Assembly (NCBI GenBank): GCA_964020105.1
Contig: OZ026535.1
Coordinates: forward strand, 496,001-560,000
Length of the DNA: 64,000 nt
From: G964020105 sp964020105
Lineage (GTDB): Bacteria; Pseudomonadota; Alphaproteobacteria; WRAU01; Hepatincolaceae
Direction of reading: 5' to 3'
Positions within the stretch are counted from its first letter, which is position 1. Each line of letters opens with the position of its first letter. Below, piece after piece: positions 52,574 to 61,225 of the stretch. The translations under genes and the position numbers were made by a program. Below the pieces are notes generated by a model. The model ran no database searches. It had not been told where the DNA came from and worked only from the letters and a program-made list of their open reading frames with translations.

Positions 52574-52812
52574 TATGATATTGGACAAAACTTTAACATC
52601 AACATAGAGAGCAGTAATACTGATATTGACGAACTTGTTGAAGAAATAACAAGAAAATTTAAAGCACAAAAAGCACTACTAATGAGAGGGTAATATGATA
52701 TTGTACAAAACTTTAACATCAACATAGAGAGCAGTAATACTGATATTGACGAACTTGTTGAAGAAATAACAAGAAAATTTAAAGCACAAAAAGCACTACT
52801 AATGAGAGGGTA
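52460..52812 (+). repeat. Three 120-base tandem copies of the tape-measure 3' end
   Basis: The last 38 codons of the tape-measure gene, its stop and the first bases of the next gene repeat with an exact period of 120. Copies begin near 52460, 52580 and 52700. Only the first is in frame with the gene; the other two follow the stop. The last copy runs into the start of the U-like gene. Differences between copies are few, so the duplication is recent. Confidence 0.9.
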
Positions 52813-52815
52813 ATT

Positions 52816-53421
52816 ATGATATTTGAAAAACACGGTGACAGGCTGATTCTAAGAGTGAACGGTTACGCTGCACCTAAGCCTGCACTTGCTAAACATCAAA
52901 AAATGTTAAATGATCTTAAAGATACTATCTTTAGATTTAATATACTTAATTTTAACTCTAATTCCATAGACTATAAATATGAATTTGGTTGGTCTGATCA
53001 AATGGAAAATTCTGAGGATTCTGAGAATAAAAATGCTCCCTCTGGCGGAGGCGATTCAAACTACAGCTTCGTTACTAATAACAGTAAATATACCATTGAT
53101 ATTGAAGGGATTATTTATCCAAGATCGGCAATCCTTAACGATTTGAATGAAAATAATATGAATCGCCAATTTAATGAAATTAATATAATGATAAATAACT
53201 TCATCTTTGTATGTAAATATGGTGCCAGATTCTTAGTTATGCAAAATAATCCCCTAGACACTGTTGCTAACTATAACGACGAAACCTCGGGCACCACCGC
53301 AGTTCTAATAGGTAAGGGTATCTGCAAAAGCTTTGAGTATAAAAAAGAAGACTTCATTATAAATGATAAAGTTTTAAGGCTGCCTTTTAGTATGAGCCTA
53401 GAAATTATTAATAAAGAGTAA
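52816..53421 (+). CDS. Tail protein U-like (P2 gpU family)
   Basis: A 201-residue protein located where P2-type phages carry gene U, directly after the tape measure. Features that fit are YKYEFGWSDQ near 53, YTIDIEGIIYPRS near 92 (the family has an L/I-x-G-x-I-x-P motif), GARFLVMQ, IGKGICKSFEYKKEDF near 165, and a final FSMSLEII strand. GpU acts in tail completion at the head-proximal end. An insertion rich in Glu, Asn and Gly at about 63-85 is unusual. Its 3' end has a decayed duplicate just downstream. Confidence 0.5.
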   Translation: MIFEKHGDRLILRVNGYAAPKPALAKHQKMLNDLKDTIFRFNILNFNSNSIDYKYEFGWSDQMENSEDSENKNAPSGGGDSNYSFVTNNSKYTIDIEGIIYPRSAILNDLNENNMNRQFNEINIMINNFIFVCKYGARFLVMQNNPLDTVANYNDETSGTTAVLIGKGICKSFEYKKEDFIINDKVLRLPFSMSLEIINKE

Positions 53422-53423
53422 TT

Positions 53424-53676
53424 AAGAAAACTTCATTATAAATTGATAAAGTTTTAAAACCGCCTTTCACTATTAACCTAGATCTTAGTTATGCAAAATA
53501 ATCCCGCTGGACACTGTTGCCAACTATAATGAGGAAACCTCGGACACCAACCGCAGTCCTAATAGGTAAGCTGTATTCTGCAAAACCTTTGAGTATAAAA
53601 AAGAAAACTTTATTATAAACTGATAAAGTTTTAAAACCGCCTTTCACTATTAACCTAAAAATTATTAATAAGGAGT
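53424..53676 (+). pseudogene. Decayed duplicate of the U-like gene 3' end
   Basis: The segments aaaacttcattataaat, cttagttatgcaaaataatc and aacctcggacacc repeat the end of the preceding gene (53230-53421) with frameshifts. The motif aaaagttttaaaaccgcctttcactattaa occurs in parts twice. No frame is open. It shows the same copy-and-decay process as the 120-base repeats just upstream. Confidence 0.75.
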
Positions 53677-53685
53677 ATTTTAATT

Positions 53686-53745
53686 ATGTATTACACCGTC
53701 CAAGAACCTCAAACATTAGAAGAAATTAATATTATTCTTTTTTAA
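53686..53745 (+). pseudogene. Stub of a possible tail protein X
   Basis: A 19-codon frame, MYYTVQEPQTLEEINIILF, with a good aaggag site 10 bases upstream. P2-type tail protein X has a LysM-like start of the form y-x-v-x-x-gdtld-x-I, and gene X follows U. The frame ends early at TAA, so this looks like a truncated X. The evidence is position plus a short motif. Confidence 0.35.
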
Positions 53746-53882
53746 TTTCATTTTCAATTATTACCTTTGTGCTGCACTTTAAACTTCTATTATTATCTGC
53801 TAATATAACTTATTAGATATAAATAGATGCTAATTTATATTAATATGAACTATAAAATAAAAATTAATAAAAATATGAATTA

Positions 53883-54308
53883 ATGAAAATAAAGCAATTA
53901 ATACCTAAGAAATTAAAAATATTAATTAAAGAAAGGTTTAAACAACAAAAAATATTTGCTGAAAAACTTCAAGTTGGAGAAACACAAGTAACTAATTGGC
54001 TAAACGGCAATGTAATACCAAGCGTTGAAACCCTTGAGAAAATAGCTTACTACTGCAATATACATATAACTTACTTTTTTAATGACGAATCCAGTCCTAT
54101 AGGAATTAACGAAGATTTATTTAATGAAGTTTTCCTCTTGGCTTATGATTTTTCACTTGATGCAAACATTGCACTAGATGGTTATTATTTTTTAGGATGT
54201 TATGCTTTAGTGTTAGATGAAATAACTAAAAATCCAACACTTAATCCATTGGACACTTTTAACACCTTAAAACCAATCATTAAACGCTTGTGTAAACGCA
54301 CAAAATAA
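53883..54308 (+). CDS. XRE-type phage regulator
   Basis: A 141-residue DNA-binding protein with a helix-turn-helix at about 14-55 (KERFKQQKIFAEKLQVGETQ, then VTNWLNGNVIPSVETLEKIA), typical of Cro/CI-like repressors. The C-terminal domain (about 80-141, DFSLDANIALDGYYFLGCYALVLDEITKN) is shared with the broken copies at 24.6 and 45.5 kb and is not the peptidase domain of LexA-like repressors. It is the only intact one of the three and probably controls island genes. It stands alone, in a spacer with very AT-rich flanks. Confidence 0.8.
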   Translation: MKIKQLIPKKLKILIKERFKQQKIFAEKLQVGETQVTNWLNGNVIPSVETLEKIAYYCNIHITYFFNDESSPIGINEDLFNEVFLLAYDFSLDANIALDGYYFLGCYALVLDEITKNPTLNPLDTFNTLKPIIKRLCKRTK

Positions 54309-54989
54309 AAATTAACTTATAATTGCTTACTTAGAGAGTTAATCCACAGCTAGAAATTCTTAGGGAAACACAAAGTTTAAAGCAGGCTATAGTAGCTATT
54401 ATTTGTTTAGCACAGTGCGGCAACAATAGTTGATGATATGATAATATTATAGTCGTATAATTTATATTATGAGAAATAAGGTAAAAGCTAACTAATAAAA
54501 CACCTGGATGGCATCGATCGCGTATAATTGCAATGCCGATATTCTTAAGTTAATTTATATAATCTATTAACTCTAATACCTCTTCCAAGTTCATATGTGC
54601 AACATGCTTCTTTATTGTAAATGCTGATATTATTATTAAATCAAGATTTTTATAATTCTCTATCGCATCCTCACTTAAACTCTCTATCGCATCCTCACTT
54701 AAACTTACAAAATCTGTTGCATAGCCTATTTTTTTATCTATTACATAGCCTGTTGTTTCAATCTTACCATGTACCTGTTTGCTTGTTCTTATTACACTAT
54801 TATTTGCTAATGTGATACTTTCATTGTAATTAATATCTATTAGTTCTATTACCGGTCTGAAAAATATATCACCTCTATATCCATTGGGCAGTCCACTGAA
54901 AATATATGGAAAGTTATCTTTAATTGCTTTATTACTACTACTATCTCATTTGTTAATGTAATACTTTCATTATCTTTATTCTATATACC
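54309..54989. other. Region with partial MBL-gene duplicate and remnants
   Basis: No intact gene. A short open frame (54339-54434; LEILRETQSLKQAIVAIICL) may be a coding remnant. From 54553 to 54944 the sequence duplicates part of the next gene. The last 45 bases repeat another small piece of it (ttaatgtaatactttcatt). Confidence 0.6.
54553..54944 (-). pseudogene. Partial duplicate of the MBL hydrolase gene
   Basis: Nearly identical to 55104-55471 in the same orientation, except for a 24-base internal tandem duplication (the tctctatcgcatcctcactt unit, doubled) near 54660-54705. It lacks both ends of the gene, so it is a non-functional copy. High identity argues that the duplication is recent. 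It sits at the right border of the phage-like island. Confidence 0.9.
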
Positions 54990-55799
54990 CTACACTTTTA
55001 TTATTAAGCCATCATATCCTGGTATCACCTTGTTTGGTAATAGTTTACGCAAACTCTCATAATCCATTGTTTCTCCCATATGCGTTAATATAGCGCATCC
55101 AGGATTTATATAATCTATTAACTCTAATACCTCTTCCAAGTTCATATGTGCAACATGCTTCTTTATTGTAAATGCTGATATTATTATTAAATCAAGATTT
55201 TTATAATTCTCTATCGCATCCTCACTTAAACTTACAAAATCTGTTGCATAGCCTATTTTTTTATCTATTACATAGCCTGTTGTTTCAATCTTACCATGTA
55301 CCTGTTTGCTTGTTCTTATTACACTATTATTTGCTAATGTGATACTTTCATTGTAATTAATATCTATTAGTTCTATTACCGGTCTGAAAAATATATCACC
55401 TCTATATCCATTGGGCAGTCCACTGAAAATATATGGAAAGTTATCTTTAATTGCTTTATTACTACTACTATGTCCATACCCCTTAATGCCCCTATTCATT
55501 AAACGGTTTATTCCTCTTATATCATCAAGCCCATTTATATGATCAGCATGTGCATGTGTGAAAAATATATTATCTATATGCTTAACCTCATTCTTTAAAG
55601 CTTGATGTCTGAAATCTGGACTGACGTCAAACAAAATATTAAAATCTATACCCTCATTACTTGATATGCTTACTAATGCTGAACTCCTTGTTCTATTATT
55701 CCTCTCTTCTAAATAATCACAATCACCCCAGCCCTTTTCTATGCTAGGTACTCCAGAAGAACCACCACAACCCAATATTTTAACTCTATAAACTTTCAT
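54990..55799 (-). CDS. MBL-fold metallo-hydrolase (PhnP-like)
   Basis: A 269-residue metallo-beta-lactamase-fold hydrolase. It starts with GCGGSSGVPSIEKGWGDCDY near 10, a pattern of the PhnP-like group. The metal motif FTHAHADHINGLDD lies near 79-92, with further ligands in YATDFVSL near 168 and AILTHMG near 236. PhnP-type enzymes cleave phosphodiesters; its substrate here is unknown. It is the third gene of the metG-tatD-MBL order common in alphaproteobacteria. A partial copy of its middle lies downstream. Confidence 0.9.
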   Translation of the reverse strand: MKVYRVKILGCGGSSGVPSIEKGWGDCDYLEERNNRTRSSALVSISSNEGIDFNILFDVSPDFRHQALKNEVKHIDNIFFTHAHADHINGLDDIRGINRLMNRGIKGYGHSSSNKAIKDNFPYIFSGLPNGYRGDIFFRPVIELIDINYNESITLANNSVIRTSKQVHGKIETTGYVIDKKIGYATDFVSLSEDAIENYKNLDLIIISAFTIKKHVAHMNLEEVLELIDYINPGCAILTHMGETMDYESLRKLLPNKVIPGYDGLIIKV

Positions 55800-55843
55800 A
55801 ATCTACTTTAAATGTAATATGTAAAACCAGGCTTGCTAAAATA

Positions 55844-56635
55844 TTATATCTGCTCTTTAGCTCTAGGAAAAATACTGTAGAAGTTGTTCTTTAACTGTTT
55901 TGCAAAATCAATAATTGACATATCCCTTAAGTTTCCTATAAACTCACCAATGTATCTGACATGACCAGGTTTATTGATCTTTCCCCTATGTGGCACAGGA
56001 GCTAAATAGGGGGAATCTGTTTCTATTAATATACGCTCTAAGGGTACATACTTCGCTACCTCATGCAACTCTTTTGCATTCTTAAACGTTACAACACCGC
56101 TAAATGATATATAACAACCCAAATCTAATAAGCTCTTTGCAAATGCTATATTGCCACTAAAACAATGAATCACACTTCTTATATTCATCTCTTTCGCAAA
56201 AATCCTTAACATAGACAATGTATCCTCTTCCGCTGATCTTGTATGTACTATTAATGGTAAATTATTGCTAGCACACAACTCCGCATGTAATATAAAAAAA
56301 TCTTGCTGCTTAGTTGCATTCTCTTTATCATAATAATAATCTAAACCACTCTCGCCTATCCCTATCACTTTCTTTTCTCCAACATACCTCTTAATATCTG
56401 AAGCTTGAAAATCTAAATTATCTTTGATATGTAGTGGATGTACTCCTAAAGCACAATACACCATATCCTGACTATTCGCAAAACTTACTGAATCCTTAAA
56501 TAAAACAATATCTGTACTGATATCAACTACTAAACAAATACCATTATGCCTAGCCTCGGTAAGAATTTTTACACTATCCTCCTTATAATTACCCAAATCA
56601 GCAAAGCTTAAATGACAATGACTATCTATAAACAT
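55844..56635 (-). CDS. tatD: TatD family DNase/hydrolase
   Basis: A 263-residue TIM-barrel metal hydrolase. Ligands visible are DSHCHLSF at 4-11, GIGESGLDYYYD near 93, IVHTRSAEEDT near 130, VIHCFSGN near 155 and ETDSPYLAPVPHRGK near 205. TatD proteins are 3'-5' exonucleases active in DNA repair or quality control. It starts about 110 bases after metG and is followed by the MBL gene. Confidence 0.93.
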   Translation of the reverse strand: MFIDSHCHLSFADLGNYKEDSVKILTEARHNGICLVVDISTDIVLFKDSVSFANSQDMVYCALGVHPLHIKDNLDFQASDIKRYVGEKKVIGIGESGLDYYYDKENATKQQDFFILHAELCASNNLPLIVHTRSAEEDTLSMLRIFAKEMNIRSVIHCFSGNIAFAKSLLDLGCYISFSGVVTFKNAKELHEVAKYVPLERILIETDSPYLAPVPHRGKINKPGHVRYIGEFIGNLRDMSIIDFAKQLKNNFYSIFPRAKEQI

Positions 56636-56745
56636 TTTTTAATTCTATCCTTAGCTGATTTCTTTAATTATCTATTAAAATCCCTTGAAATACTACCCCC
56701 TAAAAATACTTCTAATGAAATACTTCTAATGCAGTTCTTTAGAGA

Positions 56746-58269
56746 TTATTCCATGTATTTAATAAAAACAGGGCTAGCAATTCCCAGTTTATGCTCTACT
56801 TTTAAAAAATTACTTAAGGTGCTAAAAGTTTGCTCTCTCACATCTAATCCTAGCTGCTTAAATATTCTCTCAGTTGCATTTGGCATAAACGGTATTAGAT
56901 AAATTGAAATAATCCTTATAATTTCAATTACAAATGTTAAAATTATTCCTGCTTCCTCTTTCTGATTATTCTTTAATAAACTCCAAGGAGCCATATCATT
57001 AAGATAAGCATTAGCATAACGTATTATTTCCCAAATCTTATCTAAATATTTGGTAAAATCTTGATTATCTATATCTATTTCTAGTTGATCTAGTAAGTTA
57101 ACTATCCCACCTAGATATTTTACTTGTTCATCTTTTAACTTATTTGTTGGTATTACTGAGTTAAATGATTTATTAAGAATAGATAAACTTCTTTGCAATA
57201 AGTTACCATACTCATTGGCTAAATCATTATTTATTTTTCCTACCATAGAATTATGAGAAAAATCTCCATCACTACCAAAGGTGATTTCTTTAAATAAAAA
57301 ATAACGAACCTGATCTAGACCATACTTGTTTATTAAATCTTCTGGTGCAATTACATTCCCTAAGGATTTTGATATTTTCTGTCCCTCATTTAACCACCAA
57401 CCATGGGCAAATATCTTTTTTGGCAAACTAATATCTGCTGCCATTAAAAATGCTGGCCAATATACTCCGTGAAACCTTAGTATATCTTTACCTACTATAT
57501 GAATTGCTTCAGGCCACAAATTTTTGAACTTATCCTTATTACTAGAAAAATCAAGAGCACTAAGGTAATTCGTAAGTGCATCCATCCATACATAAATAAC
57601 ATGATCTCCATTATTTGGCACAGGTATGCCCCATGAAAATGTTGATCTTGATATTGATAAGTCTTTTAATCCAGATTTTACAAATGAATACACTTCATTG
57701 AACCTTGATTTAGGTGCTATGAAAGATGGATTGCTATCATAATACTTTAGTAATTGTTCTTGAAAAAAAGATAGTTTGAAAAAATAACTCTCCTCCTCCC
57801 TCCATTCTACTTCCGCTCCACTTGGTGCAAGCAATTTGCCATTTTTATCTTGTAGCTCATCTTTGCTATAAAAAGCTTCATCACGGATAGCGTACCATCC
57901 AACATATTTATCCTTATAAATATAACCATTTTTTTCTAAAAGATCCCACAAATAGCTAACAGTATTTTTATGCCGCTCTTCTGTAGTACGGATAAAATCA
58001 TCGTTACTAAGATTAATCAATGCGCTTAATTGTTTAAATGACTGCGATACTTCATCAACAAAATCCTTTGGATTTATACCTTTATCAATTGCCGATTTCT
58101 CAACTTTTTGACCGTGCTCATCGGTACCGGTTAAGAATAACACTTCATAATTATTTAATCTTTTAAATCTTGCTAAAATATCACACGCTATACTAGTATA
58201 CATATGACCTATATGTGGTTTATCATTAACATAATATATAGGTGTGGTAACGTAATAATATTTCTTCAT
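56746..58269 (-). CDS. metG: Methionyl-tRNA synthetase
   Basis: A 507-residue class I synthetase. The HIGH motif is in NDKPHIGHMYTSIACD near 14-29, and the KMSKS-type motif is GQKISKSLGN near 295. An anticodon-binding helical domain forms the end. The C-terminal tRNA-binding (EMAP) domain of longer forms is absent, as in many reduced genomes. It charges tRNA-Met. It is the first gene of metG-tatD-MBL, with a short gap to tatD. Confidence 0.96.
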   Translation of the reverse strand: MKKYYYVTTPIYYVNDKPHIGHMYTSIACDILARFKRLNNYEVLFLTGTDEHGQKVEKSAIDKGINPKDFVDEVSQSFKQLSALINLSNDDFIRTTEERHKNTVSYLWDLLEKNGYIYKDKYVGWYAIRDEAFYSKDELQDKNGKLLAPSGAEVEWREEESYFFKLSFFQEQLLKYYDSNPSFIAPKSRFNEVYSFVKSGLKDLSISRSTFSWGIPVPNNGDHVIYVWMDALTNYLSALDFSSNKDKFKNLWPEAIHIVGKDILRFHGVYWPAFLMAADISLPKKIFAHGWWLNEGQKISKSLGNVIAPEDLINKYGLDQVRYFLFKEITFGSDGDFSHNSMVGKINNDLANEYGNLLQRSLSILNKSFNSVIPTNKLKDEQVKYLGGIVNLLDQLEIDIDNQDFTKYLDKIWEIIRYANAYLNDMAPWSLLKNNQKEEAGIILTFVIEIIRIISIYLIPFMPNATERIFKQLGLDVREQTFSTLSNFLKVEHKLGIASPVFIKYME

Positions 58270-58358
58270 TATATAGTCGCTTATTTAATTAACAATTTAT
58301 TAATAAATACTACATAAAAATTATGCTTTTGTAAATATCATTACACAGTTAAAGAAAA

Positions 58359-58799
58359 TTATATTCTTTTATAAAGTTCTTTAGCTCTTTCATTAAACGC
58401 TTCAAGAATTTTTTTTTGTGCCTGTACGAACAAATTTGAAAATAATATACCCAGTACTTTCGATTTAAATTCAAACTCTATAGAAAATGTAACTTGTGTC
58501 ATATTGTCACTGACACTTTTGAATGTCCAAGTATTATAAAGATGTTTAAATGGTCCCTCTATCAGAGATATTTCTATTTTATCATGGGGATAAAAGATAT
58601 CCATTGTTGAAAAAGTTTCCGTTATCACTTTAAAATCTACTGAAATTTCATAATTAGTTTTATTTTCTTCTTTGCTTAATACTTTTACTTTAGAAAGCCA
58701 TGGAATAAACTGTGGATACTTCTCTACATCAGCTACTATATTATAGATAAACTCCCTTGGATAAGCTAAGTTTTTTATATCATTATACTTCATTGTCAT
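58359..58799 (-). CDS. ratA: RatA/COQ10-like polyketide cyclase-fold protein
   Basis: A 146-residue START-like protein. Features are YPREFIYNIVADVEKYPQFIPW near 13-34, a conserved opening of the Coq10/RatA family, and the middle strand WTFKSVSDNMTQVTFSIEFEF near 91. A long C-terminal helix follows. In alphaproteobacteria it is linked to ubiquinone function (a lipid-binding chaperone); the RatA toxin role is from E. coli. Its stop codon region follows lipA, with which it overlaps by one base. Confidence 0.9.
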   Translation of the reverse strand: MTMKYNDIKNLAYPREFIYNIVADVEKYPQFIPWLSKVKVLSKEENKTNYEISVDFKVITETFSTMDIFYPHDKIEISLIEGPFKHLYNTWTFKSVSDNMTQVTFSIEFEFKSKVLGILFSNLFVQAQKKILEAFNERAKELYKRI

Positions 58800-59716
58800 T
58801 ATATTGCTACGCCTAATCTAGCTTCTTTTAATCTATTAAAATCTTCTGAGGCATGGTAGGAAGATCTTGTCATTGGAGTTGAAGAAACTAACAAAAATCC
58901 CTTTCTTAAAGCTACTTCTTTATATTCTTTAAATTCCTCTGGTGTTACGTATCTATCTATAGGTGCGTGGAAAGGTGTTGGTTGTAAATACTGTCCTATA
59001 GTCATAAAATCGACATTGGCAGAACGCATGTCATCCATTATTTGAAATACTTCCTCCTTAGTTTCTCCTATCCCAACCATAATACCAGATTTTGTAAACA
59101 TATTAGAATCTATCTGTTTAGCTCGCCACAGTAAATTTAAGGAATGAAAATAACGTGCTTTTGGTCTTATATTTTGATACAGTCTCGACGTTGTTTCTAA
59201 ATTATGATTAAATACATCAGGTTTAGCCGCCATCACTGCCTCTAATGCACCATCTTTCCCTCTAAAATCAGGAGTCAATACCTCAACAGTTGTTCTTGGC
59301 GAGTATTCTCTTACCTTTTGTATGCATTTTACAAAATGATTAGCTCCACCATCATCCAAATCGTCCCTATCTACAGAGGTTATTACCATATGGTGCAGAT
59401 TCATAGTTTTAGCTAATATGCCAACATTATGAGGTTCTTCCATGTCTAACTGATTAGGTTTACCAGTTTTTACGTTGCAAAATCTACAAGATCTAGTGCA
59501 TATATCACCTAATATCATAACAGTAGCATGCTTCTTAGCCCAGCATTCTCCAATGTTAGGACAAGCTGCCTCCTCACACACTGTATGAAGTTTATTTTCT
59601 TTAATTAATTCTTTAGTGCTATTATATACCTCAGAATTCATGGATACTTTTACTTTTATCCATTCTGGTTTGCTTATAACCTGAGTGTTATCTACATTTG
59701 TTCTTTGTCTTCGCAT
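58799..59716 (-). CDS. lipA: Lipoyl synthase
   Basis: A 305-residue radical-SAM enzyme. The auxiliary cluster cysteines are 47, 52 and 58 in CEEAACPNIGEC; the SAM-cluster cysteines are 73, 77 and 80 in CTRSCRFC; the C-terminal TRSSYHA motif provides the serine ligand. It inserts two sulfurs into octanoyl groups on lipoyl domains, such as lysine 43 of PdhB and PdhC. Octanoyltransferase lipB is not in the window. It precedes ratA with a one-base overlap, as in other alphaproteobacteria. Confidence 0.96.
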   Translation of the reverse strand: MRRQRTNVDNTQVISKPEWIKVKVSMNSEVYNSTKELIKENKLHTVCEEAACPNIGECWAKKHATVMILGDICTRSCRFCNVKTGKPNQLDMEEPHNVGILAKTMNLHHMVITSVDRDDLDDGGANHFVKCIQKVREYSPRTTVEVLTPDFRGKDGALEAVMAAKPDVFNHNLETTSRLYQNIRPKARYFHSLNLLWRAKQIDSNMFTKSGIMVGIGETKEEVFQIMDDMRSANVDFMTIGQYLQPTPFHAPIDRYVTPEEFKEYKEVALRKGFLLVSSTPMTRSSYHASEDFNRLKEARLGVAI

Positions 59717-59778
59717 ACAACCTCTTCAGAAGATTCAACCCTCATTATAACTTACTAAAAGTGCAAGGGCAAGTGCAA

Positions 59779-60630
59779 TTATAATATCGCCTTTATTATG
59801 GAAATAATAACATTGAAAGTTTTACGTTTGTCATCTAGCAATGGATTATACTCAGTAATCTCCAAAGCTATGAATTTTTCATGTTCTGATAGTATTCTTA
59901 AATTATTTATAACTGCTGATAAATTCAAACCAATTTGCGTATAACAGCCTGTACCTGGGGCATCACTATGTGATAGACTATCTACGTCAAATGAAACCCC
60001 AAATTTTCTTGTGTTTTTACTTACATGATCAACTGCTTCTGTAAATATACCATTGATGTTATTTTCATTTATATCTTTTAAAAAGAATGTTTTAATATTA
60101 TGTTTATTGATAAAGTCTATTTCTGCTGGTTCATAGCTATTTGATCCTATAAAACAGATATTCTCTGGCTTAATTTTTTTATTAATTAAAGATCTTAAGC
60201 CTTTATCTCCATAACCCATTAGATGGGCTATGGGCATGCCATGGACATTTTTAGAAAGGGATGTTTTTGGTGTGTGAGAATCAAGATGAGAGTCTATCCA
60301 AATTAGACCAATATCTTCTTCAGTTGAATTAGATATGGCTGACCAGACACCAATCGCATTAGAATGATCTCCTGTAATAAATAGATATTTATCAGTATTT
60401 TTGTATTTTTTCTGAAAAGTAATATTAAATTCACTTAATAAATCAGTTATATCGGGAATAATATCTAATTTAGATTTAGTGGAAGCATTATAAAATACAT
60501 TTTCTATTTGAAATCTACTAGACATATCAGCTAAAGAATAATATATATCCCAAGCACCAAGTTGCGCCCCATACCTACCTGCTCCTAAGCCACTAGCAAT
60601 TATGTAAGTTTTATAATTATTTTTTAACAT
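59779..60630 (-). CDS. Arginase/ureohydrolase family enzyme
   Basis: A 283-residue metalloenzyme. Manganese-ligand motifs are FITGDHSNAIG near 99, IWIDSHLDSHTP near 120 and FGVSFDVDSLSHSDAPGTG near 210; the SHSDAPGTGCY pattern fits arginase. It would hydrolyse arginine to ornithine and urea; agmatinase or formimidoylglutamase are alternatives. The usual GGDHS is TGDHS here. ATG 60630 follows gggagat; an in-frame upstream start at 60675 has no ribosome site. It stands next to tonB on the same strand, with no other arginine genes in view. Confidence 0.85.
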   Translation of the reverse strand: MLKNNYKTYIIASGLGAGRYGAQLGAWDIYYSLADMSSRFQIENVFYNASTKSKLDIIPDITDLLSEFNITFQKKYKNTDKYLFITGDHSNAIGVWSAISNSTEEDIGLIWIDSHLDSHTPKTSLSKNVHGMPIAHLMGYGDKGLRSLINKKIKPENICFIGSNSYEPAEIDFINKHNIKTFFLKDINENNINGIFTEAVDHVSKNTRKFGVSFDVDSLSHSDAPGTGCYTQIGLNLSAVINNLRILSEHEKFIALEITEYNPLLDDKRKTFNVIISIIKAIL

Positions 60631-60700
60631 TAAACAAATCTCCCACCCTTTCATACTAGAGAAGATAATATACATTTTATATTTAAAATCAATATATTTT

Positions 60701-61225
60701 TTAACTCAAACTGAAACTAACTGGTAAGCGAATAATTAAGCCAGATTTATTATGCATTTTTACTGTATCAAATTTCCATTCTGATACAGTATTAATTACC
60801 TCCTCATCCAGCAGCAGAAAATTACTTGATTTCTCCACTACTACACTACTTACGATTCCATTTTTATTGATATGTATCAATATTATAATTATGCCTTCTT
60901 GATTATTTAATACAGCATTTATTGGGTAAATAATAGCTTTATTATAACCCTCTTGTAATATTTCTGATATCTCATGTATATCCATAGTTACTATATTATT
61001 TTGGCTTTCAGAAGAGTTGTTTATTGTATCTTTTATTTTATATTTATAATTATCTCTTATATATATTTTTTTATTAAAAATAGGAATTTGTTGTGTATCA
61101 ACTAGACTTACTTTTATTTGTTCATCTACATGGGTTATTTTACGTTCTGAATACTTATTTATTAGGCTATATAGTACTATAAGTATTAGTATAATTGTAT
61201 GTAATAATAGTGATTTAATAAACAT
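60701..61225 (-). CDS. tonB: TonB-like energy transducer
   Basis: A 174-residue protein. It has an N-terminal anchor at about residues 4-23 (SLLLHTIILILIVLYSLI), a short linker without the Pro-Lys repeats of typical TonB, and a C-terminal domain at about 90-174. That domain shows YNKAIIYPINAVLNNQEG and IIILIHINKNGIVSSVVVEK, then LLDEEVINTVSEWKF. It transmits proton-motive energy to the outer-membrane receptor encoded just upstream, with which it overlaps by one base. ExbB and ExbD are not seen in this window. The short linker is unusual but common in small genomes. Confidence 0.85.
   Translation of the reverse strand: MFIKSLLLHTIILILIVLYSLINKYSERKITHVDEQIKVSLVDTQQIPIFNKKIYIRDNYKYKIKDTINNSSESQNNIVTMDIHEISEILQEGYNKAIIYPINAVLNNQEGIIIILIHINKNGIVSSVVVEKSSNFLLLDEEVINTVSEWKFDTVKMHNKSGLIIRLPVSFSLS

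Noticed and set aside
54621..54815. Plus-strand frame in the duplicated segment
   Set aside because: It lies antisense to the partial MBL duplicate and repeats because of the 24-base doubling.
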